Shown piece by piece: positions 34,022 to 41,508 of a stretch of DNA of 64,000 nucleotides (its first letter is position 1; each line of letters begins with the position of its first letter). The notes below the pieces were generated by a model. The model was given only the letters and a program-made list of their open reading frames with translations, searched no databases and had not been told where the DNA came from. The translations under genes and the position numbers were made by a program. This stretch comes from Streptomyces sp. RB17. GTDB taxonomy: Bacteria; Actinomycetota; Actinomycetes; Streptomycetales; Streptomycetaceae. Location: assembly GCF_009604455.1 (NCBI RefSeq), contig NZ_WEGL01000008.1, forward strand, positions 434,001-498,000. Reading direction: 5' to 3'.

Positions 34022-34861
34022 TCAGCGCGCCGCGCGCGCTTCGCGCGGGAGCCAGTCGAAGACCTCGGCGCTCGGGCGGTCGCCGGCCTTGTACTCCAGG
34101 CCGACCCAGCCGTCGTAACCGGCCTTCTTGAGCTGGTCGAGCAGCTCCTCCAGCGGGAGTGAACCCGTCCCGGGGGCGCCGCGGCCGGGGTTGTCGGCGA
34201 TCTGGACGTGGCCGGTCTTCGCCGCGTACCGCTCGATGACCGAGGGCAGGTCCTCGCCGTTCATGGACAGGTGGTACAGGTCCATGAGGAACTTCGCGTT
34301 TCCGAGGCCCGTCGCCTCGTTGACCTTGTCCACGATCTCGATCGCCTTGGGCGCGCTCACGATCGGGCACTTCGGCGACTCGGGCTGGTTGAGGGCCTCG
34401 ATCAGGACGGTCCCGCCGACCTGGCCGACGGCCCGGGCCGCGAGGACCAGGTTCTCCAGGGCGAGCGCGTCCTGCTCGGCCGGGTCCACACCGTCGACGC
34501 GGTTGCCGTACAGGGCGTTGAACGTCGTGCAGCCGAGGGACCGGGCGAAGGCGATGGCCACGTCGATGTTGGCGCGGAACCTCTCCGATTCCTCACCCGG
34601 GATCGACAGTGCGCCGCGGTCCGGGCCCGGCAGCTGCCCGGCGTAGAAGTTCAGGCCCGTGAGCTGGACGCCCGCGTCCTCGATCGCCTTCTTCAGGGCG
34701 TCGAGCTCGGGCTGCTCGGGGGTGGGGGAGTCGACCCAGGGCCACCACAGCTCGACCGCCGTGAAGCCCGCCGCGGCGGCGGCCGCGGGACGCTCCAGGA
34801 GCGGGAGTTCCGTGAAGAGGATCGACAGGTTGACGTTGAAGCGCTGGTCTGCGAATCCCAT
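34022..34861 (-). CDS. hyi: Hydroxypyruvate isomerase family TIM-barrel protein
   Basis: 279 residues from the ATG at 34861 (AAGGGAG upstream). The frame opens upstream, but only this start gives the family N-terminus (MGFADQRFNVNLSILFTELPLLERPAAAAAAG, here quoted in its two halves as FNVNLSILFTELPLLERP and AAGFTAVELWWPW). Metal and substrate residues lie in VLIEALNQPESPKCPI, FLMDLYHLSMNGEDL and HVQIADNPGRGAPG, as in Hyi. The enzyme interconverts hydroxypyruvate and tartronate semialdehyde, so it belongs with gcl and glxR. It carries the operator TTCCG-N5-CGGAA downstream of its predicted promoter. Confidence 0.93.
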   Translation of the reverse strand: MGFADQRFNVNLSILFTELPLLERPAAAAAAGFTAVELWWPWVDSPTPEQPELDALKKAIEDAGVQLTGLNFYAGQLPGPDRGALSIPGEESERFRANIDVAIAFARSLGCTTFNALYGNRVDGVDPAEQDALALENLVLAARAVGQVGGTVLIEALNQPESPKCPIVSAPKAIEIVDKVNEATGLGNAKFLMDLYHLSMNGEDLPSVIERYAAKTGHVQIADNPGRGAPGTGSLPLEELLDQLKKAGYDGWVGLEYKAGDRPSAEVFDWLPREARAAR

Positions 34862-34892
34862 TCGGGCCGCGCTCCCTTCCGTTGGGTCGAGA

Positions 34893-34907
34893 TTCCGTAT
34901 TACGGAA
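34893..34907. promoter_or_regulatory. TTCCG-N5-CGGAA operator at hyi-glxR
   Basis: TTCCGTATTACGGAA lies about 20 bases after the predicted -10 of the hyi promoter. Arm sequence and position match the gcl site at 28439-28453. Confidence 0.68.
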
Positions 34908-34927
34908 GTTCGTTTCTGCTTAATGGA

Positions 34928-34957
34928 AGATTGCCGTCGTGTGTCGGTGCTTGTCAA
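34928..34957 (-). promoter_or_regulatory. Probable hyi-glxR promoter
   Basis: On the minus strand a perfect TTGACA (34957-34952), an 18-base spacer and CAATCT (34933-34928). The TTCCG/CGGAA operator follows immediately downstream. Confidence 0.55.
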
Positions 34958-35027
34958 GGGGGCCCGGATGGCCGTACGGCCCTGGTCCTCTCGCGACCGC
35001 CCCAAAACCCGTGCCGCGCGTTAGGTT

Positions 35028-35297
35028 GTGCGCGTGCGATTGAGAGTGGAGTTCACGACCGAACCCTTCGACCTGGACGAGGCGCCCGCGCACGCCCTGG
35101 TGGCACGGGAGGTCATCGAGACCGCCGAACTGGACGCCGTCGACGTCGGCCCGTTCGGCAACACGGCCGAGGGCGGCGCGGACCGCGTACTCACCGCCGT
35201 GGACGCGCTGCTGCGCAAGAGCCTGGAGGCCGGGGCCACCCGGATCTCGCTCCAGGTCAGCGTGATCGACGACGGGATCGGGGAGGGCGATAGGTGA
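35028..35297 (+). CDS. Small thiamine-binding-like (MTH1187/YkoF-type) protein
   Basis: 89 residues; GTG at 35028 (another GTG two codons later). Segments AREVIETAELDAVDVGPFGNTAEGGADRVLTAV and ATRISLQVSVIDD follow the alpha/beta ferredoxin-like pattern of the thiamine-binding/MTH1187 family, a small cytoplasmic fold of mostly unknown role. The match is by pattern only. It overlaps the next gene by 4 bp (GTGA), so the two are translated together. It diverges from hyi, sharing 166 bp of upstream DNA. Confidence 0.5.
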   Translation: MRVRLRVEFTTEPFDLDEAPAHALVAREVIETAELDAVDVGPFGNTAEGGADRVLTAVDALLRKSLEAGATRISLQVSVIDDGIGEGDR

Positions 35298-35656
35298 GCG
35301 GGGACGAGCCCTTCATCGCGGCGGTGAAGCCGCTGATCGACGCCATGGGCGGGCAGATGATCCCGCCGGACGAGGCCGGCCCCGAGGACGTCGTCCTCGC
35401 CTGGGAGGGCGTCGACGTCGTCGCCGTACGCCTGCCCCAGCTCGCCGACTCCCTCGACCACATCCTGGCCGCCATGGAGCGCCGGCAGGGCCGGCCGCTG
35501 GCCGACCTGGACCGCAGGGCCAAACAGGAGATCGTGCGTACGCTGGAGGCGCGGGGCGCCTTCGCCGTACGGCACGGCGTGGAGACCGTGGCGGGCGCGC
35601 TCGGCGTCAGCCGCTTCACGGTCTACAACTACCTCAACCGGGACAAGGGTGCCTGA
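35294..35656 (+). CDS. DauR/YheO-type helix-turn-helix regulator, short form
   Basis: 120 residues from the GTG at 35294. The C-terminal third (DRRAKQEIVRTLEARGAFAV, then AGALGVSRFTVYNYLNR) has the helix-turn-helix of the HTH_22 (DauR-like) group. The normal PAS-like N-terminal domain of YheO is replaced by a short acidic segment of about 70 residues. As the only regulator next to the urate and glyoxylate genes it is a good candidate for binding the shared operators here, but that is inference. It is translationally coupled to the small gene in front. Confidence 0.6.
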   Translation: MSGDEPFIAAVKPLIDAMGGQMIPPDEAGPEDVVLAWEGVDVVAVRLPQLADSLDHILAAMERRQGRPLADLDRRAKQEIVRTLEARGAFAVRHGVETVAGALGVSRFTVYNYLNRDKGA

Positions 35657-35717
35657 CCGGGGGAGTGCCGGGGTGCGGGGCCGCCCCCGGACCCGTCCGG
35701 CTTGTTACGCGGATTTT

Positions 35718-35732
35718 TCAACAAAGTGTTGA
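35718..35732. promoter_or_regulatory. TCAACA-N3-TGTTGA operator at uraD
   Basis: TCAACA-AAG-TGTTGA, 6-bp arms, overlapping the -35 element. It is the twin of the catalase site at 33002-33016. Confidence 0.65.
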
Positions 35733-35758
35733 CGTGGCGTTTCCGGGAGCGTTAGCTA
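35729..35758 (+). promoter_or_regulatory. Probable uraD-uraH-uricase promoter
   Basis: TTGACG at 35729-35734, an 18-base spacer and TAGCTA at 35753-35758, about 50 bp before the uraD start. Three closely spaced genes follow. Confidence 0.62.
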
Positions 35759-35806
35759 TCGGCAGCCCGTTCAGCACGAAGGCCCATCGCGGCCACGGAG
35801 GCTCCC

Positions 35807-36319
35807 GTGACGTCGATTTCCACGCCCCCGGGCCTGGCCCGGTTCAACGACCTGGAGGAGCGCGCGGCCCTCGCCGCCCTCCACGAGGCGTGTGCCTCCA
35901 CGGAGTGGGCCCGGCGACTGCTCGCCGCCCGCCCCTACGCCACCGCCGACGACCTCTATGCCGCCAGCGACGCCGCCATGGCCGAGCTGGCCACGGCCGA
36001 CCTGGAAGAGGCGATGGCCGGGCACCCGCCGATCGGGCGCCCCAAGCCCGGGGACCCGGCCTCCGCCCGCGAACAGCGCGGCATGGCCGGCGCCTCCGAG
36101 GAACTCAAGGCCGAGATGCTCGAACTCAACCTGGCCTACCAGGAGAAGTTCGGCCATGTGTTCCTGATCTGCGCCACCGGCCGGACCGGAGAGCAGATGC
36201 GCGACGCGGTCAAGGAGCGGATCGGCAACGCGCCGGAGCAGGAGCGGGAGATCGTCCGCACCGAGCTGGGCAAGATCAACCGCATCCGACTGGCCCGACT
36301 CGTCGAAGAGGACGCCTGA
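35807..36319 (+). CDS. uraD: 2-oxo-4-hydroxy-4-carboxy-5-ureidoimidazoline decarboxylase
   Basis: 170 residues from the GTG at 35807 (CGGAGG upstream). It carries the OHCU decarboxylase signatures HPPIGRP, the SARE..Q pair and ELNLAYQEKFGHVFLICATGR. It performs the last step of urate degradation, giving S-allantoin. It lies 4 bp before uraH and is the first gene of the urate operon, under the TCAACA/TGTTGA operator. Length and motif order are normal. Confidence 0.94.
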   Translation: MTSISTPPGLARFNDLEERAALAALHEACASTEWARRLLAARPYATADDLYAASDAAMAELATADLEEAMAGHPPIGRPKPGDPASAREQRGMAGASEELKAEMLELNLAYQEKFGHVFLICATGRTGEQMRDAVKERIGNAPEQEREIVRTELGKINRIRLARLVEEDA

Positions 36320-36323
36320 CACC

Positions 36324-36728
36324 ATGAGCACCAGCACCACCGCCTCCGTGTCCACTCACATCCTGGACACCTCGATCGGCCGCCCCGCCGAGGGCGTCGC
36401 CGTCCGGCTCAGCGCTCGCTCCGGGCGCGATGCGGACTGGCAGGCGCTCGGCGGCAGCGCGACCGACGCCGACGGCCGGTGCAAGGACCTGCCCGCACTG
36501 CCGGAGGGGACCACACACGTACGGCTCGACTTCGCGGTCGAGGCGTATTTCTTGCAGTTCGAGAACAAGCAAGCCGATGCGCAGCAGGACGCCCCCGCGA
36601 ATCGGGACAGCGGACCGGCCGTGTTCTTCCCGGAGGTGGCGATCACGTTCGCCGTCGTACCGGGCGAGCACTACCACGTACCGCTGCTGCTCAACCCGTT
36701 CGGCTACTCCGTTTACCGAGGGAGCTAG
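36324..36728 (+). CDS. uraH: 5-hydroxyisourate hydrolase
   Basis: 134 residues of the transthyretin-like family. The active-site His is in VSTHILDTSIGRPA, and the C-terminal signature is the typical YRGS. HYHVPLLLNPFGYSVYRGS carries the second His. It opens the ring of 5-hydroxyisourate, the uricase product, feeding UraD. An insertion of about 15 residues around FENKQADAQQDAPANRDS is longer than in short homologues. It lies 8 bp before the uricase gene. Confidence 0.95.
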   Translation: MSTSTTASVSTHILDTSIGRPAEGVAVRLSARSGRDADWQALGGSATDADGRCKDLPALPEGTTHVRLDFAVEAYFLQFENKQADAQQDAPANRDSGPAVFFPEVAITFAVVPGEHYHVPLLLNPFGYSVYRGS

Positions 36729-36735
36729 CAGAAAC

Positions 36736-37659
36736 ATGCCCACGATCCTGGGACAGAACCAGTACGGCAAGGCCGAGAACCGAGTCGTAAAGATCACGCG
36801 GGACGGCGCCACCCACCACATCAAGGACCTCAACGTCTCCGTCGCCCTGAGCGGCGACATGGACGACGTGCACTACTCGGGCTCCAACGCCCACGTCCTG
36901 CCCACCGACACCACCAAGAACACGGTGTTCGCGAAGGCCAAGGAACACGGCATCGAGTCCGCCGAGCAGTTCGGCATCCACCTCGCCCGTCACTTCGTCA
37001 CCTCGCAGGAGGTGATCCACCGGGCGCGCATCCGCATCGAGGAGTACGCCTGGGAGCGGATCGAGACCTCCGACGCCAACTCGAAGTTCATCGGCGCGGA
37101 CGAGGTCAAGCACTCCTTCGTCAAGAAGGGCCAGGAGACCCGCCTCACCCAGATCACCTACGACGGTGAGAAGTGGGAGGTCATCTCCGGTCTGAAGGAC
37201 CTGACGGTGATGAACTCGACCAACTCCGAGTTCTGGGGCTACATCAAGGACAAGTACACGACGCTCCAGGAGGCCTACGACCGGATCCTCGCGACCTCGG
37301 TCTCCGGCCGCTGGCGGTTCAACTGGACCGACGACGAGCAGAAGATGCCCAACTGGGAGAAGTCCTACGAGCAGGTCAAGAAGCACATGCTGCACGCCTT
37401 CGCCGAGACCTACTCCCTCTCCCTGCAGCAGACGCTGTACCAGATGGGCTCGCGCATCATCAACAACCGCAGCGAGATCGACGAGGTCCGCTTCTCGCTG
37501 CCGAACAAGCACCACTTCCTGGTCGACCTGGAGCCCTTCGGGCTCAAGAACGACAACGAGGTCTACTTCGCCGCCGACCGGCCCTACGGCCTGATCGAGG
37601 CGACCATCCTCCGGGACGGCTGTGAGCCGCAGATCCCGGTCGACTCGACCAACCTCTGA
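36736..37659 (+). CDS. pucL: Urate oxidase (uricase)
   Basis: 307 residues from the ATG at 36736; upstream open frame belongs to uraH in another frame. Two tandem T-fold domains are visible. The active-site Lys and Thr of the first are in MPTILGQNQYGKAENR and VLPTDTTKNTVFAKAK. The C-terminal Arg/Gln region is ISGLKDLTVMNSTNSEFWGY, and SLPNKHHFLVDLEPFG is the second signature. It oxidises urate to 5-hydroxyisourate with release of hydrogen peroxide, which explains the co-regulated catalase. It is cofactor-free and tetrameric in known cases. Confidence 0.97.
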   Translation: MPTILGQNQYGKAENRVVKITRDGATHHIKDLNVSVALSGDMDDVHYSGSNAHVLPTDTTKNTVFAKAKEHGIESAEQFGIHLARHFVTSQEVIHRARIRIEEYAWERIETSDANSKFIGADEVKHSFVKKGQETRLTQITYDGEKWEVISGLKDLTVMNSTNSEFWGYIKDKYTTLQEAYDRILATSVSGRWRFNWTDDEQKMPNWEKSYEQVKKHMLHAFAETYSLSLQQTLYQMGSRIINNRSEIDEVRFSLPNKHHFLVDLEPFGLKNDNEVYFAADRPYGLIEATILRDGCEPQIPVDSTNL

Positions 37660-37723
37660 CGCGGGACGCGTGTCCCCGGACCCGCCCACCGGGCCGGGGA
37701 CACGCCACACCGGAGGGAACGAA

Positions 37724-39151
37724 ATGGCACAGCCTGCGAAGGGGCCGGCCCACGCCCCGTGCTCCACCCCGCCGGTGCACTCCGGGAACGCCGTCACGTC
37801 CGACGCCGTCACGTCCGTGCACCCGGTGGACGAAAGGCTTCACCCGACGCGGCTCGTCCCCGCCGCGCTCCAGCACATCGCCGCCATGTACGCAGGCGTC
37901 GTCACTCCTGCGCTCATCATCGGCCAGGCCTGCGGACTCGACCTCGCGGCCCGGACCCGGCTGATCGCCGCGAGCCTGCTGATCGCGGGCGTCGCGACCC
38001 TCCTGCAGACCATCGGCGTCAAGGGCCTCGTCGGCAACCGGCTGCCCTTCGTCAACGCCGCCTCCTCCGCCGGCATCGCCCCGATCCTCGCGATCGCCGA
38101 GACCAACGCCAAGGGCCACCAACTCCCCGCCGTCTACGGCGCGGTGATGGTCGCCGGCGTCTTCTGCCTGGCCGTCGGCCCGTTCTTCGGACGGCTGCTG
38201 CGCTTCTTCCCGCCGCTGGTCACCGGCGTCGTCATCACCCTGATCGGCGTCACGCTGATGCCGGTCCCGGTGAGCTGGGCGCAGGGCGGCGACAAGAACG
38301 CCGCCGACTTCGGGTCCATGAAGCACCTCGCGCTCGCCGGGTTCACCCTCGCCGTGATCCTGCTCATCCAGCGCTTCGGGCGCGGCTTCGTCAAGCAGGT
38401 CGCGCTGCTGTTCGGGCTGCTCATCGGCACCCTGGCGGCGATCCCCTTCGGCATGGCCGACTTCAGCGCCCTTCGATCCGCCCCCGTCGCCGCCCTGCCC
38501 GCGCCCTTCGCCTTCGGCCCGCCCGAGTTCCAGCCCGCGGCGATCCTGTCGCTGTGCATCGTGATGCTGGTGCTGATGACCGAGTCCAGCGCCGGCATGC
38601 TCGCCCTCGGCGAGATCTGCGAGCGCCGCACCGACGCGAGGACCATCACCCGGGGCCTGCGCACCGACGGCATCGCCACCCTGCTCGGCCCCGTCTTCGG
38701 GGGCTTCCCCACCTCGGCCTTCGCCCAGAACGTCGGCGTCGTCTCGCTCACCCGGGTGCGCAGCCGCTACGTCGTCGCCGTCGCCGGCGGCGCCCTGCTG
38801 GTCCTCGGCGCCTTCCCGGTGCTCGGCGCGGTCGTCTCCCTGGTCCCCATGCCGGTGCTCGGCGGCGCGGGCATCGTGCTCTTCGGTTCCATCGCCGTCA
38901 GCGGCATCCGTACGCTGTCCGAGGCGGGCCTGGACGACAGCTCCAACATCATCCTGGTCGCCGTGGCGCTCGGCGCCGGCGTCATCCCGCTCGCCGCGCC
39001 CACCTTCTACGCCGGCTTCCCGGCCTGGGCGCAGACCGTGCTCGGCTCCGGCATCAGCGCGGGCGCGCTCGTCGCCGTTCTGCTGAACCTGTTCTTCCAT
39101 CACCTCGGCACCCGGAGCCGCCAACCGGCTCCGGCACTCAAATCCTCCTAG
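37724..39151 (+). CDS. Nucleobase:cation symporter-2 family permease (urate/xanthine type)
   Basis: 475 residues from the ATG at 37724 (GGAGGG upstream), 64 bp after uricase. About 12 to 14 membrane segments. Family features are LVPAALQHIAAMYAGVV in TM1, LMTESSAGMLALGEI with the substrate-binding Glu in TM8, and TSAFAQNVGVVSLTRVRSR in TM10 (the QNxGxxxxT signature). Gene order implies import of urate or xanthine, the substrates of this pathway. It is a paralogue of the permease at 41509-42876. Its N-terminus has about 35 hydrophilic residues not found in the second copy. Confidence 0.92.
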   Translation: MAQPAKGPAHAPCSTPPVHSGNAVTSDAVTSVHPVDERLHPTRLVPAALQHIAAMYAGVVTPALIIGQACGLDLAARTRLIAASLLIAGVATLLQTIGVKGLVGNRLPFVNAASSAGIAPILAIAETNAKGHQLPAVYGAVMVAGVFCLAVGPFFGRLLRFFPPLVTGVVITLIGVTLMPVPVSWAQGGDKNAADFGSMKHLALAGFTLAVILLIQRFGRGFVKQVALLFGLLIGTLAAIPFGMADFSALRSAPVAALPAPFAFGPPEFQPAAILSLCIVMLVLMTESSAGMLALGEICERRTDARTITRGLRTDGIATLLGPVFGGFPTSAFAQNVGVVSLTRVRSRYVVAVAGGALLVLGAFPVLGAVVSLVPMPVLGGAGIVLFGSIAVSGIRTLSEAGLDDSSNIILVAVALGAGVIPLAAPTFYAGFPAWAQTVLGSGISAGALVAVLLNLFFHHLGTRSRQPAPALKSS

Positions 39152-39220
39152 GGTCCTGCCGTGCCCACCCTGTGGACTCCTCCCCGTCCACGGCCCGCCA
39201 CTGAAAGACGAGGAAGCACC

Positions 39221-40606
39221 ATGGCACCATCGGCAGCCCAGCGCATCGTCATCGAGAACTGCGCGATCGCGACCGTGGACGCGGGCGACACCGAGTACGC
39301 CTCCGGACACCTGGTTCTCGCCGGCAACCGCATCGAGTCGGTCGGCGCGGGCCGGGCCCCCGAGGGTCTCGAGAACGTGGTGCGCCGGATCGACGCGAGC
39401 GGCCATCTGGCCACGCCCGGTCTGGTCAACACCCACCACCACTTCTACCAGTGGATCACCCGGGGCCTCGCCACCGACCACAACCTGTTCAACTGGCTCG
39501 TCGCGCTCTACCCGACCTGGGCGCGCATCGACGAGCAGATGACGTACGCGTCCGCGCAGGGTTCCCTCGCCATGATGGCCCGCGGCGGTGTCACCACCGC
39601 CATGGACCACCACTACGTCTTCCCGCACGGCTCCGGTGACCTGTCCGGCTCGATCATCCGGGCCGCCGCCGAGATGGGCGTCCGGTTCACGCTGGCCCGC
39701 GGCTCGATGGACCGCAGCGTCAAGGACGGCGGCCTGCCGCCGGACTTCGCCGTGGAGACGCTGGAGGGTGCGCTGGCGGCGACCGAGGAGACGGTGAAGA
39801 AGCACCACGACGCCTCCTTCGACGCCATGACCCAGGTGGCCGTGGCCCCCTGCTCGCCGTTCTCGGTGTCGACCGAACTCCTCAAGCAGGGCGCCGAGTT
39901 GGCGCGTCGGCTGGGGGTACGGCTGCACACCCACGGCTCGGAGACCGTGGAGGAGGAGAAGTTCTGCCACGAGTTGTTCGGCATGGGCCCGACGGACTAC
40001 TTCGAGTCCACGGGCTGGCTCGGTGCGGACGTGTGGATGGCGCACTGCGTCCACATGAACGACTCCGACATCGCCGCGTTCGCCCGGACGAAGACCGGTG
40101 TGGCCCACTGCCCGTCGTCCAACGCCCGCCTCGCCGCCGGCATCGCCCGGGTGCCCGACATGCTGGCGGCCGGCGTCCCGGTCGGCCTCGGCGTCGACGG
40201 CACCGCCTCCAACGAGTCCGGCGAACTCCACACCGAGCTGCGCAACGCCCTGCTGATCAACCGGCTCGGCGCGCACCGCGAGGCCGCGCTGAACGCCCGT
40301 CAGGCGCTGCGGCTCGGCACCTACGGCGGCGCGCAGGTCCTCGGCCGGGCCGAGCAGATCGGCTCGCTGGAGCCGGGCAAGCTGGCCGACGTGGTGCTGT
40401 GGAAGATGGACACCCTCGCCCACGCCTCCATCGCCGACCCGGTGACCGCGCTGGTCTTCGGCGCGGCGGCCCCGGTCACCGCGTCCTTCGTCAACGGCGA
40501 GCAGATCGTCGCGGGCGGCCGCCTGACCACCGTCGACGAGGACGTCATCGCCCGCACCACCCGCGAGGAGGCCCAGCGCCTCGCCCGGATCACCGCCCAG
40601 GCCTGA
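39221..40606 (+). CDS. 8-oxoguanine deaminase (amidohydrolase)
   Basis: 461 residues from the ATG at 39221 (GAGGAAG upstream). The metal site is shown by TPGLVNTHHHFYQWITRGLA, VRLHTHGSETVEEE, WMAHCVHMNDSDI and the Asp of GLGVDGTASNESGEL. This set matches the cog0402 8-oxoguanine deaminase group, which converts 8-oxoguanine to urate, so the product enters the uricase pathway. It lies 69 bp after the first permease and may be in its transcript. A long repeat array follows its stop codon. Confidence 0.9.
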   Translation: MAPSAAQRIVIENCAIATVDAGDTEYASGHLVLAGNRIESVGAGRAPEGLENVVRRIDASGHLATPGLVNTHHHFYQWITRGLATDHNLFNWLVALYPTWARIDEQMTYASAQGSLAMMARGGVTTAMDHHYVFPHGSGDLSGSIIRAAAEMGVRFTLARGSMDRSVKDGGLPPDFAVETLEGALAATEETVKKHHDASFDAMTQVAVAPCSPFSVSTELLKQGAELARRLGVRLHTHGSETVEEEKFCHELFGMGPTDYFESTGWLGADVWMAHCVHMNDSDIAAFARTKTGVAHCPSSNARLAAGIARVPDMLAAGVPVGLGVDGTASNESGELHTELRNALLINRLGAHREAALNARQALRLGTYGGAQVLGRAEQIGSLEPGKLADVVLWKMDTLAHASIADPVTALVFGAAAPVTASFVNGEQIVAGGRLTTVDEDVIARTTREEAQRLARITAQA

Positions 40607-40688
40607 TCCCCACCCACCCGCCGGTGGGCCGGCCCCGCCAACGCCCGGCCCACCCGACACCCTCGGCGAACCGCCCGCAGCGGGGCAC

Positions 40689-41279
40689 GCCGAACCCTCG
40701 GCGACCGCCCCCAGCGGCCCGCCGACAAACCTGGCGGTCGCCTCGTACGGGCGGTCCGCCCAAGGTCCCGGCAACCGGCCCCACGGCCGGCTTGCCGCCG
40801 GCCCCGTCGGCTGACCCGCAAGGGCCCGTCGCCGGAGCACCAGGCAGGTCGGACCCCGCGCCCGGCCTGCCGGACAACACGGCGGTCGCCTCTCGCGGGC
40901 GGCCCGCCAGAAGACTTGGCGGTCGCCTCGTACGGGCGGTCCGCCCAAGGTCCCGGCAATCGGCCCCACGGCCGGCTTGCCGCCGGCCTCGTCGGCTGAC
41001 CCGCAAGGGCCCGTCGCCGGAGCACCAGGCAGGTCGGACCCCGCGCCCGGCCTGCCGGACAACACGGCGGTCGCCTCTCGCGGGCGGCCCGCCAGAAGAC
41101 TTGGCGGTCGCCTCTTACGGGGCGTTCGCCGGAGGACTTGGCAGGTCGGGCCATGTGGCCGGTCTGCCGGAGGACTTGGCAGGTCGCCCTGCGCGGGCGG
41201 CGTGCCGGAGGACTTGGCAGGTTGCCCGGTACGGGCGGCGTGCCGGAGGACGCGGCGGTCGGCCCCTGGGGCCGGCTCG
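40689..41279. repeat. Tandem array of 16 units of 36-38 bp
   Basis: Units begin with GCC at 40689, 40721, 40758, 40794, 40831, 40869, 40906, 40943, 40979, 41016, 41054, 41091, 41128, 41166, 41204 and 41242. A typical start is GCCGGAGGACTTGGCAGGTC, then a GC-rich dyad. The last four are exactly 38 bp apart. The spacing is mixed and not a multiple of three, so the array cannot encode a protein repeat. No spacers separate the units, so it is not a CRISPR. Confidence 0.88.
40732..41101. repeat. 185-bp direct duplication inside the array
   Basis: 40732-40916 is repeated at 40917-41101 with about two base differences (CAACCGG versus CAATCGG, and CCCCG versus CCTCG). The 185 bp equal exactly five array units, so the longer repeat arose by duplication of a five-unit block. 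Confidence 0.88.
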
Positions 41280-41508
41280 TCGGAACGCTCCGGTCGGGAG
41301 GGACGGCTCCCGGCCGGGGTCCGTGGACCCGAGCGGGGTCCACGGCAGCCGTCCGGGGCGCGTGTGAACGCACGCGCCCCGGACGGTCACCGCTCGAACC
41401 GCTCAAGCGCCACCCCGTCACGGTCCCGCACGACCACACGCACCACCTCCATGAAACCCACGTCGACCCACGTCGACGACGACGTGTTACCCGACCGGAG
41501 GAGCCGCC

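Larger units (their letters stand above)
40607..41508. other. 900-bp intergenic region holding a repeat array
   Basis: No gene is supported. Most of it is the tandem array at 40689-41279. The remainder is a GC-rich leader to the next permease with an inverted repeat near 41354-41390 (CCGTCCGGGGCGCGTG pairing with CACGCGCCCCGGACGG), a likely terminator or leader hairpin. Confidence 0.7.

Noticed and set aside
37544..41065. A 1173-codon open frame on the minus strand, another of 850 codons at 40321-42873, and a 1456-codon plus frame at 55588-59958
   Set aside because: They lie opposite clear genes and have Arg/Gly/Ala-rich compositions typical of GC-rich shadow frames; no domain is visible.
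40689..41279. CRISPR array
   Set aside because: Units follow each other without unique spacers and vary along their whole length; no cas genes are present.
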